A DNA stretch of 60,101 bases from a virus. The stretch covers positions 1 to 60,101 of IMG/VR virus record IMGVR_UViG_3300044970_000208. The stretch is one strand, 5' to 3'. Below the pieces are notes generated by a model, which was given only the letters and a program-made list of their open reading frames with translations, had not been told where the DNA came from and did no database searches. This document shows, piece by piece, positions 1 through 5,857 of this stretch. Each line of letters opens with the position of its first letter. Position 1 is the first letter of the stretch. A program made the position numbers and the translations under genes.

Positions 1-127
1 TTGCAACAGAATAAGGGGGACTGTTCAGCATCCCTTTAGCTTCAACCGCTTCTCTACTCAACAAAATATTCATATGCTTCTATATAGGTCTTCATAGCTG
101 CCTATCTTCAGATGTGTAGGCTAGTGA
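1..127. repeat. Left copy of 127-bp terminal identity
   Basis: Bases 1-127 are identical to 59975-60101. A 127-bp overlap equals a common maximal assembler k-mer, so it most likely marks a circular assembly rather than a physical terminal repeat. The first leftward gene starts inside it. Confidence 0.95.
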
Positions 128-133
128 TGAAAG

Positions 134-162
134 AGTATATAGCTAAACAACAACAAAGTAAA
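134..162 (-). promoter_or_regulatory. Candidate promoter for the leftward late operon
   Basis: On the minus strand TTTACT (157-162), a 17-base spacer and TATACT (134-139) form a reasonable sigma70-like promoter about 60 bases upstream of the first leftward start codon (position 73 in circular terms). Confidence 0.4.
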
Positions 163-1079
163 CAAAAGAAGAAAAACTAACAATCAGCTATAGTTGATGT
201 CTTCACAGTCGAAATTGCGTTAGAGGCTTTATAGACTTCATAGACTGTGTTTAGCGTTTGATGATTGTCTATAATTGTCTGTCATCACAGAGCAACATCA
301 ATTCATATCAACAACATCATCTATGCTCACTGCATTGCTATGTTGTCTATATAGCCCCTACCCCCTACACCCCATAGTTTTACTCCGATTGAAAATGTTG
401 TCAAGCGATATATTTGCATTTGTTGTTTTGTTGCAACATAGTTGTTGTAAAGACAACACTGTTGTAGATGGTACAACACTTTCACAGTCGATTTTCTGTA
501 GCGCCATAGCCTGTGTTGTCAGAAACGCTTTAATGGTCCTGTAGGGGGTTGTTGTAGGAGCAAGGTAGGGTGGTACTGACCCTGTGACGTTAATCGATTG
601 TAGGCATGCTACAGGCCGTGGGTGGGCTACATAGAATACGGATAGAGCGTTTTAGACGGTGGTGGTTAACAGGTTGAAAAAGACCCTTCCGTGGGCTTGG
701 CGGTATACAAATAGCGCCCCACCCCCTACTGGCCCACGCCCGTGCCGCACAGGGCTGCGCTGCGCTGGCGTGAATGCATAGGTATGCGCTGCTGCGCTGG
801 TGAAGAACACGCGACATATACGTTTCACCAGCCTGTAAAAATCTTCAATGAATTCAAAGACTTACACGCATATGAGAAACTGATTCAAAAACAGTTGCCT
901 GATTTAATTGGGGACAGATTAGTGCCTGTTTTTTAAGCAAATGAGAGACTATCGAATGGCGGTATACGATAGCGATTAACTATCAACCATACCCCCATCC
1001 AACGAAGTCCTGCATCACCTACGCATACAACGACAACCGACAAAGCCCCTACAATCGACAGGGTCTAATAGCCCCACAG

Positions 1080-1109
1080 TTGACAGGGCTTTTGCAAGGT
1101 CGCTACAAT
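1080..1109 (+). promoter_or_regulatory. Early promoter P1, sigma70-like
   Basis: TTGACA (1080-1085), 18-base spacer, TACAAT (1104-1109). Spacer and downstream sequence (TTGAAAGCATCGA) are shared with the promoters at 1783 and 2638, showing a duplicated promoter cassette. It drives the first small genes. Confidence 0.8.
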
Positions 1110-1139
1110 TGAAAGCATCGACGGCATCGGGTCGTCGTC

Positions 1140-1155
1140 TTACCGAAGGTAAACA
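1140..1155 (+). promoter_or_regulatory. RBS mini-hairpin 1 (TTACC-GAA-GGTAA)
   Basis: A 5-bp stem at 1140-1152 with loop GAA; the 3' arm carries the Shine-Dalgarno AAGG, three bases before the ATG at 1156. First of ten such elements, at 1140, 1326, 1529, 1843, 2943, 3163, 3383, 3844, 4032 and 4516. Confidence 0.7.
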
Positions 1156-1323
1156 ATGCAAACTACTGAAATCATCATCGCCTTGCAAAACGCAAAACTC
1201 TTCGAAGCAGCGAAGCTGCAATGTGGCAACGTTGACAATTTGTCGATGCTTGTTGCTGTAGCAACAGGAAAGGTGGCGGCATACAATGAATTGTATGATC
1301 TGTACCGTGAATTGATGGCCTAA
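1156..1323 (+). CDS. Small early protein, 55 aa, unknown
   Basis: First gene of the rightward arm, about 40 bases downstream of promoter P1. Reads MQTTEIIIALQNAKLFEAAK and ends in a helical, tyrosine-rich tail (YNELYDLYRELMA). No family recognised. The start is fixed by the GAAGG Shine-Dalgarno in an RBS mini-hairpin. The next gene begins 20 bases after its stop behind another such hairpin. Confidence 0.65.
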   Translation: MQTTEIIIALQNAKLFEAAKLQCGNVDNLSMLVAVATGKVAAYNELYDLYRELMA

Positions 1324-1325
1324 CA

Positions 1326-1343
1326 TTTCCGAAGGAAAACATC
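1326..1343 (+). promoter_or_regulatory. RBS mini-hairpin 2 (TTTCC-GAA-GGAAA)
   Basis: 5-bp stem with GAA loop at 1326-1338, followed by ACATC and the ATG at 1344. Relative to hairpin 1 one A-T pair is flipped to T-A, a compensatory change. Confidence 0.65.
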
Positions 1344-1535
1344 ATGCAAAACATCATTCTTCGCAGCGTCACCAAAGGTGACTATGTCAAACGGAAAGCA
1401 GACAGCAAAGCTGTTTACATCAAGGGCGACTACGACAGGACGACGAAGTCGTTTGAGTTGAAGGATGTCGAAGACATAAACCGCTGTGTTTACGTCAAGG
1501 CAGACAAAATCGTCGTTATCGGCTTCACTTACTGA
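1344..1535 (+). CDS. Small early protein, 63 aa, unknown
   Basis: MQNIILRSVTKGDYVKRKAD onward, with many alternating beta-type residues and charged turns, suggesting a small beta-barrel. No family recognised. Its TGA stop (1533-1535) lies inside the next RBS mini-hairpin (1529-1541), so a terminating ribosome would open the downstream Shine-Dalgarno. Confidence 0.7.
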   Translation: MQNIILRSVTKGDYVKRKADSKAVYIKGDYDRTTKSFELKDVEDINRCVYVKADKIVVIGFTY

Positions 1536-1546
1536 AAGTAAACATC

Positions 1547-1774
1547 ATGTTCATCATCATTTCCCTCACATCACTCGCCATTGCTTCCTACATGATGCAA
1601 AACGAAATTGCTTTGCAACTGAAGAAAACCTTCGGTTTTATGACAATCGGTCAAGGCTTCAAAAAGCGTCATTACACATTCACCTACAGCGAAGCTGCAC
1701 AATGGGCAGCATGCTATGATGCAGCGACTGTGTATAAGCGTGGCAACTTCGTTGCAGCAAAGCGTTTCAAATGA
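1547..1774 (+). CDS. Small early protein with N-terminal hydrophobic segment, 75 aa
   Basis: Starts MFIIISLTSLAIASYMMQNE, a probable membrane anchor or uncleaved signal, followed by a basic aromatic domain ending KRGNFVAAKRFK. Start chosen behind RBS mini-hairpin TTACT-GAA-AGTAA (1529-1541). Promoter P2 begins 8 bases after the stop. Function unknown; an early membrane-targeted host-takeover protein is possible. Confidence 0.65.
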   Translation: MFIIISLTSLAIASYMMQNEIALQLKKTFGFMTIGQGFKKRHYTFTYSEAAQWAACYDAATVYKRGNFVAAKRFK

Positions 1775-1782
1775 CCCCACAC

Positions 1783-1812
1783 TTGACAGGGGCTTTTGAA
1801 GGTCTGTATAAT
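1783..1812 (+). promoter_or_regulatory. Early promoter P2, sigma70-like
   Basis: TTGACA (1783-1788), 18-base spacer, perfect TATAAT (1807-1812). The spacer nearly matches P1. Downstream GACGGC-AATCCC-GCCGTC forms a 6-bp hairpin at the head of the transcript. Confidence 0.85.
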
Positions 1813-1842
1813 TGAAAGCATCGACGGCAATCCCGCCGTCAC

Positions 1843-1860
1843 TTACCGAAGGTAAACACC
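1843..1860 (+). promoter_or_regulatory. RBS mini-hairpin 4 (TTACC-GAA-GGTAA)
   Basis: Stem 1843-1847 with 1851-1855, GAA loop; AAGG lies in the 3' arm and the ATG follows at 1861. Confidence 0.65.
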
Positions 1861-2568
1861 ATGAAAAACGTACTCTCGATTTCCGCTGATGCAAAAACAG
1901 TCAAGGGCGAAACCCTTGGGTTTCTGACAGGTATTCTCTACCTTGCACCAGCCACAACAACCAAGTGGAACACTTGTTCAATGGCAAAAATTGCACAATG
2001 CGACAAAGCTTGTCTCTACAGTGCTGGTCGTGGAGCTTTTAGCTCTGTACAGCAAGCCCGTATTGCAAAAACTGTGCGCTTCTTCGAAGAGCGTGATAGT
2101 TTTATGGCTGACGTTGTTTTCTCGATCAAGTCGTTGATTCGCAAAGCCAGCAAAGCTGGATTGAAACCTTTGGTTCGCTTGAATGGTACATCTGACATTC
2201 GTTGGGAAACCGTAGGTTTGACAGTTGACGGTGTTGCTTATGCCAACATCTTCGATGTTTTCCCTGACGTTCAATTCTACGACTACACAAAAGACGCAAA
2301 CCGCAAGGCTTTGCCTTTGAACTATGATGTGACTTTTTCCTACAGTGGCGTTGAAGGCTTTAAGCCTTTTGTCAACAAGGCGATGGACAAGGGAATGCGT
2401 ATGGCTGTAGTGTTCCGTAGCGAAGCTACCATCCCTGCATCATTCAAGGGTATCCCGGTTGTGTCAGGTGACAAGTCTGACGTTCGTCACCTTGATGCAC
2501 AGGGTGTCGTGGTCGGTTTGTATGCCAAAGGCAAAGCCAAGAGCGATGCTACAGGCTTTGTAGTGTGA
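1861..2568 (+). CDS. Gp88/DUF7227-like conserved phage protein, 235 aa
   Basis: Single gene between promoters P2 and P3 with a terminator-like hairpin after it, so probably highly expressed early. The N-terminal part carries a cysteine cluster (NTCSMAKIAQCDKACLYSAG) and the signature SAGRGAFSSVQQARIAKT, which I recall from the Gp88/DUF7227 family found in environmental phages. The cysteines could bind metal or an Fe-S cluster. Biochemical role unknown. Start fixed by the RBS mini-hairpin at 1843. Family name is from memory and not checked by search. Confidence 0.7.
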   Translation: MKNVLSISADAKTVKGETLGFLTGILYLAPATTTKWNTCSMAKIAQCDKACLYSAGRGAFSSVQQARIAKTVRFFEERDSFMADVVFSIKSLIRKASKAGLKPLVRLNGTSDIRWETVGLTVDGVAYANIFDVFPDVQFYDYTKDANRKALPLNYDVTFSYSGVEGFKPFVNKAMDKGMRMAVVFRSEATIPASFKGIPVVSGDKSDVRHLDAQGVVVGLYAKGKAKSDATGFVV

Positions 2569-2574
2569 GACAAC

Positions 2575-2597
2575 GCTTCCCCTTCGGGGGAGGCTTT
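2575..2597 (+). terminator. Probable intrinsic terminator
   Basis: GCTTCCCC-TTCG-GGGGAGGC, an 8-bp stem (one G-U pair) with a UUCG tetraloop, followed by a short TTT. It sits 7 bases after the 235-aa gene and upstream of promoter P3. Confidence 0.6.
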
Positions 2598-2637
2598 GCA
2601 AAGTCCCTACAGCAAGCAAGGTTGAATAGCCTTGCAT

Positions 2638-2667
2638 TTGACAGGGGTTTTGCAAAGTCTGCATAAT
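2638..2667 (+). promoter_or_regulatory. Early promoter P3, sigma70-like
   Basis: TTGACA (2638-2643), 18-base spacer, CATAAT (2662-2667), then the same TTGAAAGCATCGA start region as P1 and P2. It heads the main early operon. Confidence 0.75.
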
Positions 2668-2673
2668 TGAAAG

Positions 2674-2942
2674 CATCGATGCATCGGCATCATTACAGCA
2701 ACTGTGTTGCTTTTGTTCTTTAAAAACCTAGTGTGGCGTCAGTATGGCGTCAACATGTAAAGCAAAGCATGTTGACACCTGAAATAGGCCAGCGTGATTG
2801 TAAGCACGTAACGTCTTACACTGCTCATAGCACATGAGGATGAAAATGTGCATAGGGACTACATCATGGCATCGGGGTCGGTGCTATATGATGTGGCTTT
2901 CATAAGCCTTGTGGCACAGGGTCACAGGGTTTATATCAAGCC
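2674..2942 (+). ncRNA. Structured untranslated leader with rrn-like boxB/boxA
   Basis: About 270 bases between promoter P3 and the first gene, with no plausible ORF. Hairpins: AGCAAC-TGT-GTTGCT (2697-2711), GTCAACATG/CATGTTGAC (2749-2776, 9 bp), TGTAAG/CTTACA (2799-2820), GCACAT/ATGTGC (2830-2851). Directly after the first hairpin lies TGTTCTTTAA (2714-2723), one base off the rRNA antitermination boxA TGCTCTTTAA, in the boxB-boxA order of rRNA leaders. An antitermination leader is inferred. Confidence 0.45.
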
Positions 2943-2962
2943 TTCCTGAAAGGAAACAAAAC
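2943..2962 (+). promoter_or_regulatory. RBS mini-hairpin 5 (TTCCT-GAA-AGGAA)
   Basis: Stem 2943-2947 with 2951-2955, GAA loop, ATG at 2963. Same 15-base core recurs at 3163 and 3383 and, shortened, at 3844 and 4032. Confidence 0.65.
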
Positions 2963-3169
2963 ATGCAGTGGAATCTTGAAAATCTCAATGTCACTGCTGT
3001 CTATCTTGACAGCATTCCAGTTGCTGGCATGGTGACATTGTCCCGTGTCAGATATGGTGGTGAAGTATCACATCACATCACTCTCACATCACCCATCACT
3101 GTGTATGGCACAGTGCGTGACAGCGTTATCGTTGATCACAAACACATTCAAACTATTTCTTCTTCCTGA
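2963..3169 (+). CDS. Small early protein, 68 aa, unknown
   Basis: MQWNLENLNVTAVYLDSIPV onward, beta-rich, ending VDHKHIQTISSS. Resembles short beta-barrel phage proteins but no family is recognised. An upstream in-frame ATG at 2909 is rejected because the strong AAGGA site fits 2963. Its stop (3167-3169) is embedded in the next RBS mini-hairpin. Confidence 0.65.
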   Translation: MQWNLENLNVTAVYLDSIPVAGMVTLSRVRYGGEVSHHITLTSPITVYGTVRDSVIVDHKHIQTISSS

Positions 3170-3180
3170 AAGGAAACAAA

Positions 3181-3390
3181 ATGTATACAACACGACGATC
3201 TGGTTTTGACCGTGAAGATGCCCGTCTGCATTATGCTCAGTTGCAAAGCCGCAAAGCAAAGCTTCAACATCACCTCTTCGCTCTTCAGGAAGCAAGAACT
3301 GAGGCGTACAACATGGGTGAATGGGACAGGGTTGACCGTATCCAGTTGGCTATCGATGACACATCCGATGAACTGAAAAAGCTTTCCTGA
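3181..3390 (+). CDS. Small coiled-coil early protein, 69 aa
   Basis: Highly charged and helical: an N-terminal basic stretch (MYTTRRSGFDREDARLHYAQ), then long heptad-like segments with many Gln, Lys, Glu and Leu ending DTSDELKKLS. Probably an oligomerising helical-hairpin protein. Start set by mini-hairpin 3163-3175; stop TGA (3388-3390) lies in the next mini-hairpin. Confidence 0.7.
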   Translation: MYTTRRSGFDREDARLHYAQLQSRKAKLQHHLFALQEARTEAYNMGEWDRVDRIQLAIDDTSDELKKLS

Positions 3391-3402
3391 AAGGAAACAC
3401 AC
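3383..3402 (+). promoter_or_regulatory. RBS mini-hairpin 7, 6-bp stem (TTTCCT-GAA-AGGAAA)
   Basis: The longest of the series: stem 3383-3388 with 3392-3397. The TGA of the upstream gene occupies 3388-3390, at the loop, so termination and re-initiation are tied to opening the hairpin. ATG at 3403. Confidence 0.7.
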
Positions 3403-3789
3403 ATGAAAGTATTCGTCTATTTCAATCTGCATCGCAAATGCTTCAGCATCAAGGCACTGGAAGGCCCGAAGAAGGGCCGTGTCATTGCCCATCGTGACGA
3501 TGTGTTGCTCTTCGATGGCACATTCAAGGTGTCCGAAGCTGGTCGTCAGCGTGTCCTTCGTGAACGTAAAAAGAATGTGCATGCTGGTGTTGTCGGTCAT
3601 TGGGATGAGACAGGCACTGACCTGATAAGCATTGACCGTGTCACCACCATTGGTAGGCCCGTCACCTACAACCCATACAAATACAACACCTTTGTATACT
3701 TGTACGGTGAGCATCCTGTCGGTGGTTGTCGTCTTGTGGCACTGACTGTCAACGAAAACAAACGATCTCACATCAACGTCTGGAATTGA
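3403..3789 (+). CDS. Conserved phage protein, 128 aa, unknown
   Basis: MKVFVYFNLHRKCFSIKALE onward; central basic segment GRQRVLRERKKNVHAGVVGH and a C-terminal aromatic stretch YNPYKYNTFVY. This layout recurs in many tailed phages of proteobacteria to my knowledge, always without known function. Start set by RBS mini-hairpin 7. A 9-bp hairpin follows the stop. Confidence 0.75.
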   Translation: MKVFVYFNLHRKCFSIKALEGPKKGRVIAHRDDVLLFDGTFKVSEAGRQRVLRERKKNVHAGVVGHWDETGTDLISIDRVTTIGRPVTYNPYKYNTFVYLYGEHPVGGCRLVALTVNENKRSHINVWN

Positions 3790-3825
3790 CAGCGCTTTGT
3801 AATGCTATTGTATCAGTAGCATTAC
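3786..3825 (+). promoter_or_regulatory. TTGACA box followed by a 9-bp hairpin
   Basis: TTGACA at 3786-3791 overlaps the stop of the upstream gene. No good -10 box is present; TATCAG at 3811 is the best. The hairpin GTAATGCTA/TAGCATTAC (3799-3807, 3817-3825) lies where the -10 would be and has no T tract, so an operator, attenuator or processing site is as likely as a promoter. Confidence 0.35.
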
Positions 3826-3860
3826 TGACTCACTGTCGAGTCGTCCTGAAAGGAAACATC

Positions 3861-4037
3861 ATGCGTTTAATCACCAAGAAAAACGGCATCGAAATATGGG
3901 CACAGTTTGACCAGTCTGCACAGGTCTATGAGTTGTTCTTCGACAACGAAGGGCAGACATACACTGGATGGGCTGTTGATTCCATCAAAGATGCACTGGC
4001 TGCATCGACTTACATCATCCAAGAACAACTGTCCTGA
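3861..4037 (+). CDS. Small early protein, 58 aa, unknown
   Basis: Reads MRLITKKNGIEIWAQFDQSA then beta-type residues YELFFDNEGQTYTGWAVDSI and a C-terminal helix. Small alpha-beta fold; family not recognised. The start at 3861 follows the TCCT-GAA-AGGA mini-hairpin (3844-3854). Stop TGA (4035-4037) sits in the next one. Confidence 0.65.
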   Translation: MRLITKKNGIEIWAQFDQSAQVYELFFDNEGQTYTGWAVDSIKDALAASTYIIQEQLS

Positions 4038-4048
4038 AAGGAAACATT

Positions 4049-4429
4049 ATGGGCCTCGATATGTATGCATTCACAGTGGATGCGAAAGATGTTGGTGACG
4101 CTGTCACTGATGTGGCACTGGGTGACAATGCTGTAGAGCTATTCTACTGGCGTAAGTTCAATGCTTTGCATGGTTGGATGGAAAACTTGTATCGCCTCAA
4201 AAAAGGCTTGCGAGTAAGCTTCAATTGCACTACAGTGAGATTGACCAGCGAAGACCTTGACCGACTAGAGATGGACACAGGTAATAACAAGCTTGTACCC
4301 ATCAATGGGTTCTTCTTCGGTGAGCAAACGATATATCCCGAAGACCTCGAAAGCGTTGCAACATTCGTTGCTAAAGCAAGAGAGGCACTGGCTGAGGGCA
4401 AGGCTGTGTATTACGACTCATGGTGGTGA
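4049..4429 (+). CDS. Conserved phage protein, 126 aa (MGLDMYA family)
   Basis: Begins MGLDMYAFTVDA and contains FYWRKFNALHGWMENLY, a signature of a widespread phage protein often mislabelled phosphoglycerate kinase. Ends KAVYYDSWW. No kinase motif is visible and the activity is unknown. Last gene behind an exact TCCTGAAAGGAAACA module (4032-4046). About 100 non-coding bases with two weak hairpins (GTAGC-TAAC-GCTAC; GTAACA.../...TGTTAC) follow. Confidence 0.75.
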   Translation: MGLDMYAFTVDAKDVGDAVTDVALGDNAVELFYWRKFNALHGWMENLYRLKKGLRVSFNCTTVRLTSEDLDRLEMDTGNNKLVPINGFFFGEQTIYPEDLESVATFVAKAREALAEGKAVYYDSWW

Positions 4430-4515
4430 TCGCCTTCGGCTCACGTAGCTAACGCTACAGCACCCCGTAACAGCCTTCACTGAGGGTTGTTACTGATGCG
4501 CTGTTGCATCGACAC

Positions 4516-4531
4516 TTCCGTAGGAAAACAC
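4516..4531 (+). promoter_or_regulatory. RBS mini-hairpin 10 (TTCC-GTA-GGAA)
   Basis: 4-bp stem 4516-4519 with 4523-4526; loop GTA replaces GAA. It precedes the ATG at 4532. No later gene carries the module. Confidence 0.55.
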
Positions 4532-4798
4532 ATGAAAATCGCAGACTTCATCGCCCAAAGCAAGGGCAAGTTCATCACCATCAACTTCATTAAGAAAGAT
4601 GGCACTGTCCGTAAACTGAATGGTCGCATTGGTGTTACCAAGTATCTCAAGAACGGCACAGCCACTGTCGATCTTGACAAATACCTGATCGTCTATGACA
4701 CCCTCAATGCTGGCTATCGTAGCGTCAACAAAGACACCATCGTGTCGGTGACATGTGAAGGCTTGACCATCAACAACAACGCAATGGTGACAGCATGA
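4532..4798 (+). CDS. WYL_2/Sm-like SH3-fold protein, 88 aa
   Basis: MKIADFIAQSKGKFITINFI, then KKDGTVRKLNGRIGVTKYLK and a short beta domain. The KKDGTxRxLNGR pattern matches my memory of small Sm-like/WYL_2 SH3 beta-barrel proteins of phages, thought to bind nucleic acid or act as regulators. Start behind mini-hairpin 10. It overlaps the next gene by ATGA at 4795-4798. Confidence 0.7.
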   Translation: MKIADFIAQSKGKFITINFIKKDGTVRKLNGRIGVTKYLKNGTATVDLDKYLIVYDTLNAGYRSVNKDTIVSVTCEGLTINNNAMVTA

Positions 4799-5022
4799 AA
4801 ACATACGCTGTAACAATTGTACGATCTAGCTATGTTGACATCACAGTTGATGCCAACAACAAAGATGAAGCCGAAGCACTGGCTTGGTCACAACAAGACC
4901 GTATGCAGTATGAGTGGAACCCCTCTGATGAATGGGAGACACTCAGAGTTGATGAAATTAAAACACTCGGTGAGCTTGAAGCTGAAAGCACCGATGGTTT
5001 CCGCAACCCTGAAAGAGATTGA
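4795..5022 (+). CDS. Small acidic protein, 75 aa, unknown
   Basis: MKTYAVTIVRSSYVDITVDA, then a helix-rich acidic domain (NNKDEAEALAWSQQD) typical of small phage proteins with a beta-beta-alpha core. Start ATG overlaps the previous stop, indicating coupling. No function assigned. Confidence 0.7.
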   Translation: MKTYAVTIVRSSYVDITVDANNKDEAEALAWSQQDRMQYEWNPSDEWETLRVDEIKTLGELEAESTDGFRNPERD

Positions 5023-5023
5023 C

Positions 5024-5296
5024 ATGAGCAAAACATTCACCATCACCGTCTATTCAGACCCCGGTCATGCATGGGGCAAGGTCAAGCGTGATGTGCTGGT
5101 CAACCTCGGCATTGCCGACAAGATTAGCCGCTACAGCTACCAGCGTGGCGACTATGCCTACCTTGAAGAAGACTGTGACCTGACCACGCTGTGCATGGCA
5201 CTGAACGAACGAGATACCCGTGTCAAGTTTGTTGAGAAGCGCAGCGAACGTGACAGCAAAATCAGGTCTTACGAAAGGTATGAATATGGCTTCTAA
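5024..5296 (+). CDS. Conserved phage protein, 90 aa (SDPGHAWGKV)
   Basis: Starts MSKTFTITVYSDPGHAWGKV and continues KRDVLVNLGIADKISRYSYQ, with basic and acidic clusters and a tyrosine-rich end. The SDPGHAW motif recurs in many unrelated phage genomes as far as I recall; function unknown. Start preceded by GAAAGAGAT. Its 3' end overlaps the 34-aa gene. Confidence 0.7.
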   Translation: MSKTFTITVYSDPGHAWGKVKRDVLVNLGIADKISRYSYQRGDYAYLEEDCDLTTLCMALNERDTRVKFVEKRSERDSKIRSYERYEYGF

Positions 5297-5390
5297 TGTG
5301 TGGCCGTTTCCGGCATTTCCTAACCCACTCGACACAGGCCGGAAACAACCTGTGTTTAACCCCAACAACCATGAGGATGCACCTTTGTGA
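5286..5390 (+). CDS. Short proline-rich protein, 34 aa
   Basis: MASNVWPFPAFPNPLDTGRK then QPVFNPNNHEDAPL. RBS GAAAGG lies 7 bases before the ATG inside the previous gene. The stop overlaps the GTG start of the wall hydrolase (GTGA), so it may chiefly serve to couple translation. No homologue recognised. Confidence 0.5.
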   Translation: MASNVWPFPAFPNPLDTGRKQPVFNPNNHEDAPL

Positions 5391-5857
5391 GCGTAGCGAA
5401 ACACATCCCCATCGCTGTATTCTGTGGCGCTTTGTTGCTCTCGACAGCATCATGTGAGCATCAACCAGTACCCACCGTGGCACAGGCTAATGAGTTCTGT
5501 TGCATGCTGAAGAACATCTACCACGAAGCACGAGGGGAGGGTGTTGAAGGTATGCAAGCTGTGGCACTGGTCACATTGAACAGGGCTAAGCAGCAAGGCA
5601 AGACAGTCTGCGAAGTTGTATACCAACGTAAGCAATTCTCTTGGGCAAACACTGCGAAGGGTCGTAACAAACCCCTCACAGGCAACATAGATGTTGCATA
5701 CAACGTGGCGTCAGCCGCAATGAGCGACAAGCTCATTGATATCACCTTTGGTGCCACCCACTACCACACTAAGCAGGTCAAACCTGTGTGGCGTAAGGCA
5801 CTGGACAAGGTTGTTGTTATAAACAATCACATTTTTTATAAAGGAAAAACCCAATGA
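5387..5857 (+). CDS. SleB-type cell wall hydrolase with lipoprotein-like signal, 156 aa
   Basis: Hydrolase_2 (SleB/CwlJ-like) domain over residues 37-150: YHEARGEG with the expected catalytic Glu47, LNRAKQQGKTVCEVVYQRKQFSW, and GATHYHT near the end. This family cleaves peptidoglycan glycan strands. The N terminus is a signal peptide (IAVFCGALLLSTASC) with a lipobox-like TAS-C at Cys23, suggesting an exported, perhaps lipid-anchored enzyme. It starts at GTG overlapping the previous stop and overlaps the next gene by ATGA. Placement in the early arm is odd, because a separate M15 endolysin lies in the late arm. It could act in wall remodelling, exclusion or lysis timing. Confidence 0.85.
   Translation: MSVAKHIPIAVFCGALLLSTASCEHQPVPTVAQANEFCCMLKNIYHEARGEGVEGMQAVALVTLNRAKQQGKTVCEVVYQRKQFSWANTAKGRNKPLTGNIDVAYNVASAAMSDKLIDITFGATHYHTKQVKPVWRKALDKVVVINNHIFYKGKTQ

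Larger units (their letters stand above)
128..1139. other. Divergent non-coding control region
   Basis: About 1 kb without a convincing gene, lying between the start of the leftward late arm and the rightward early arm. It holds many GTTGT/ACAAC pentamers (280-560), a 9-bp inverted repeat TGTAGGGGG/CCCCCTACA (361-369 and 540-548), an 11-bp direct repeat TTCACAGTCGA (202-212 and 481-491), and a GGCGGTATAC element twice (699-716, 958-974), the second flanked by CTATCG/CGATAG. A 64-codon frame at 742-936 lacks a good RBS. Promoters, operators or an origin are inferred, not shown. Confidence 0.6.

Noticed and set aside
275-544. 89-codon frame on the plus strand
   Set aside because: No RBS, unusual Cys/Leu/Ser composition, lies in the divergent repeat-rich region; probably chance.
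742-936. 64-codon frame with a plausible C-terminal half
   Set aside because: No Shine-Dalgarno, GC-rich repeats in the first half; could be a gene remnant but not supportable as a gene.
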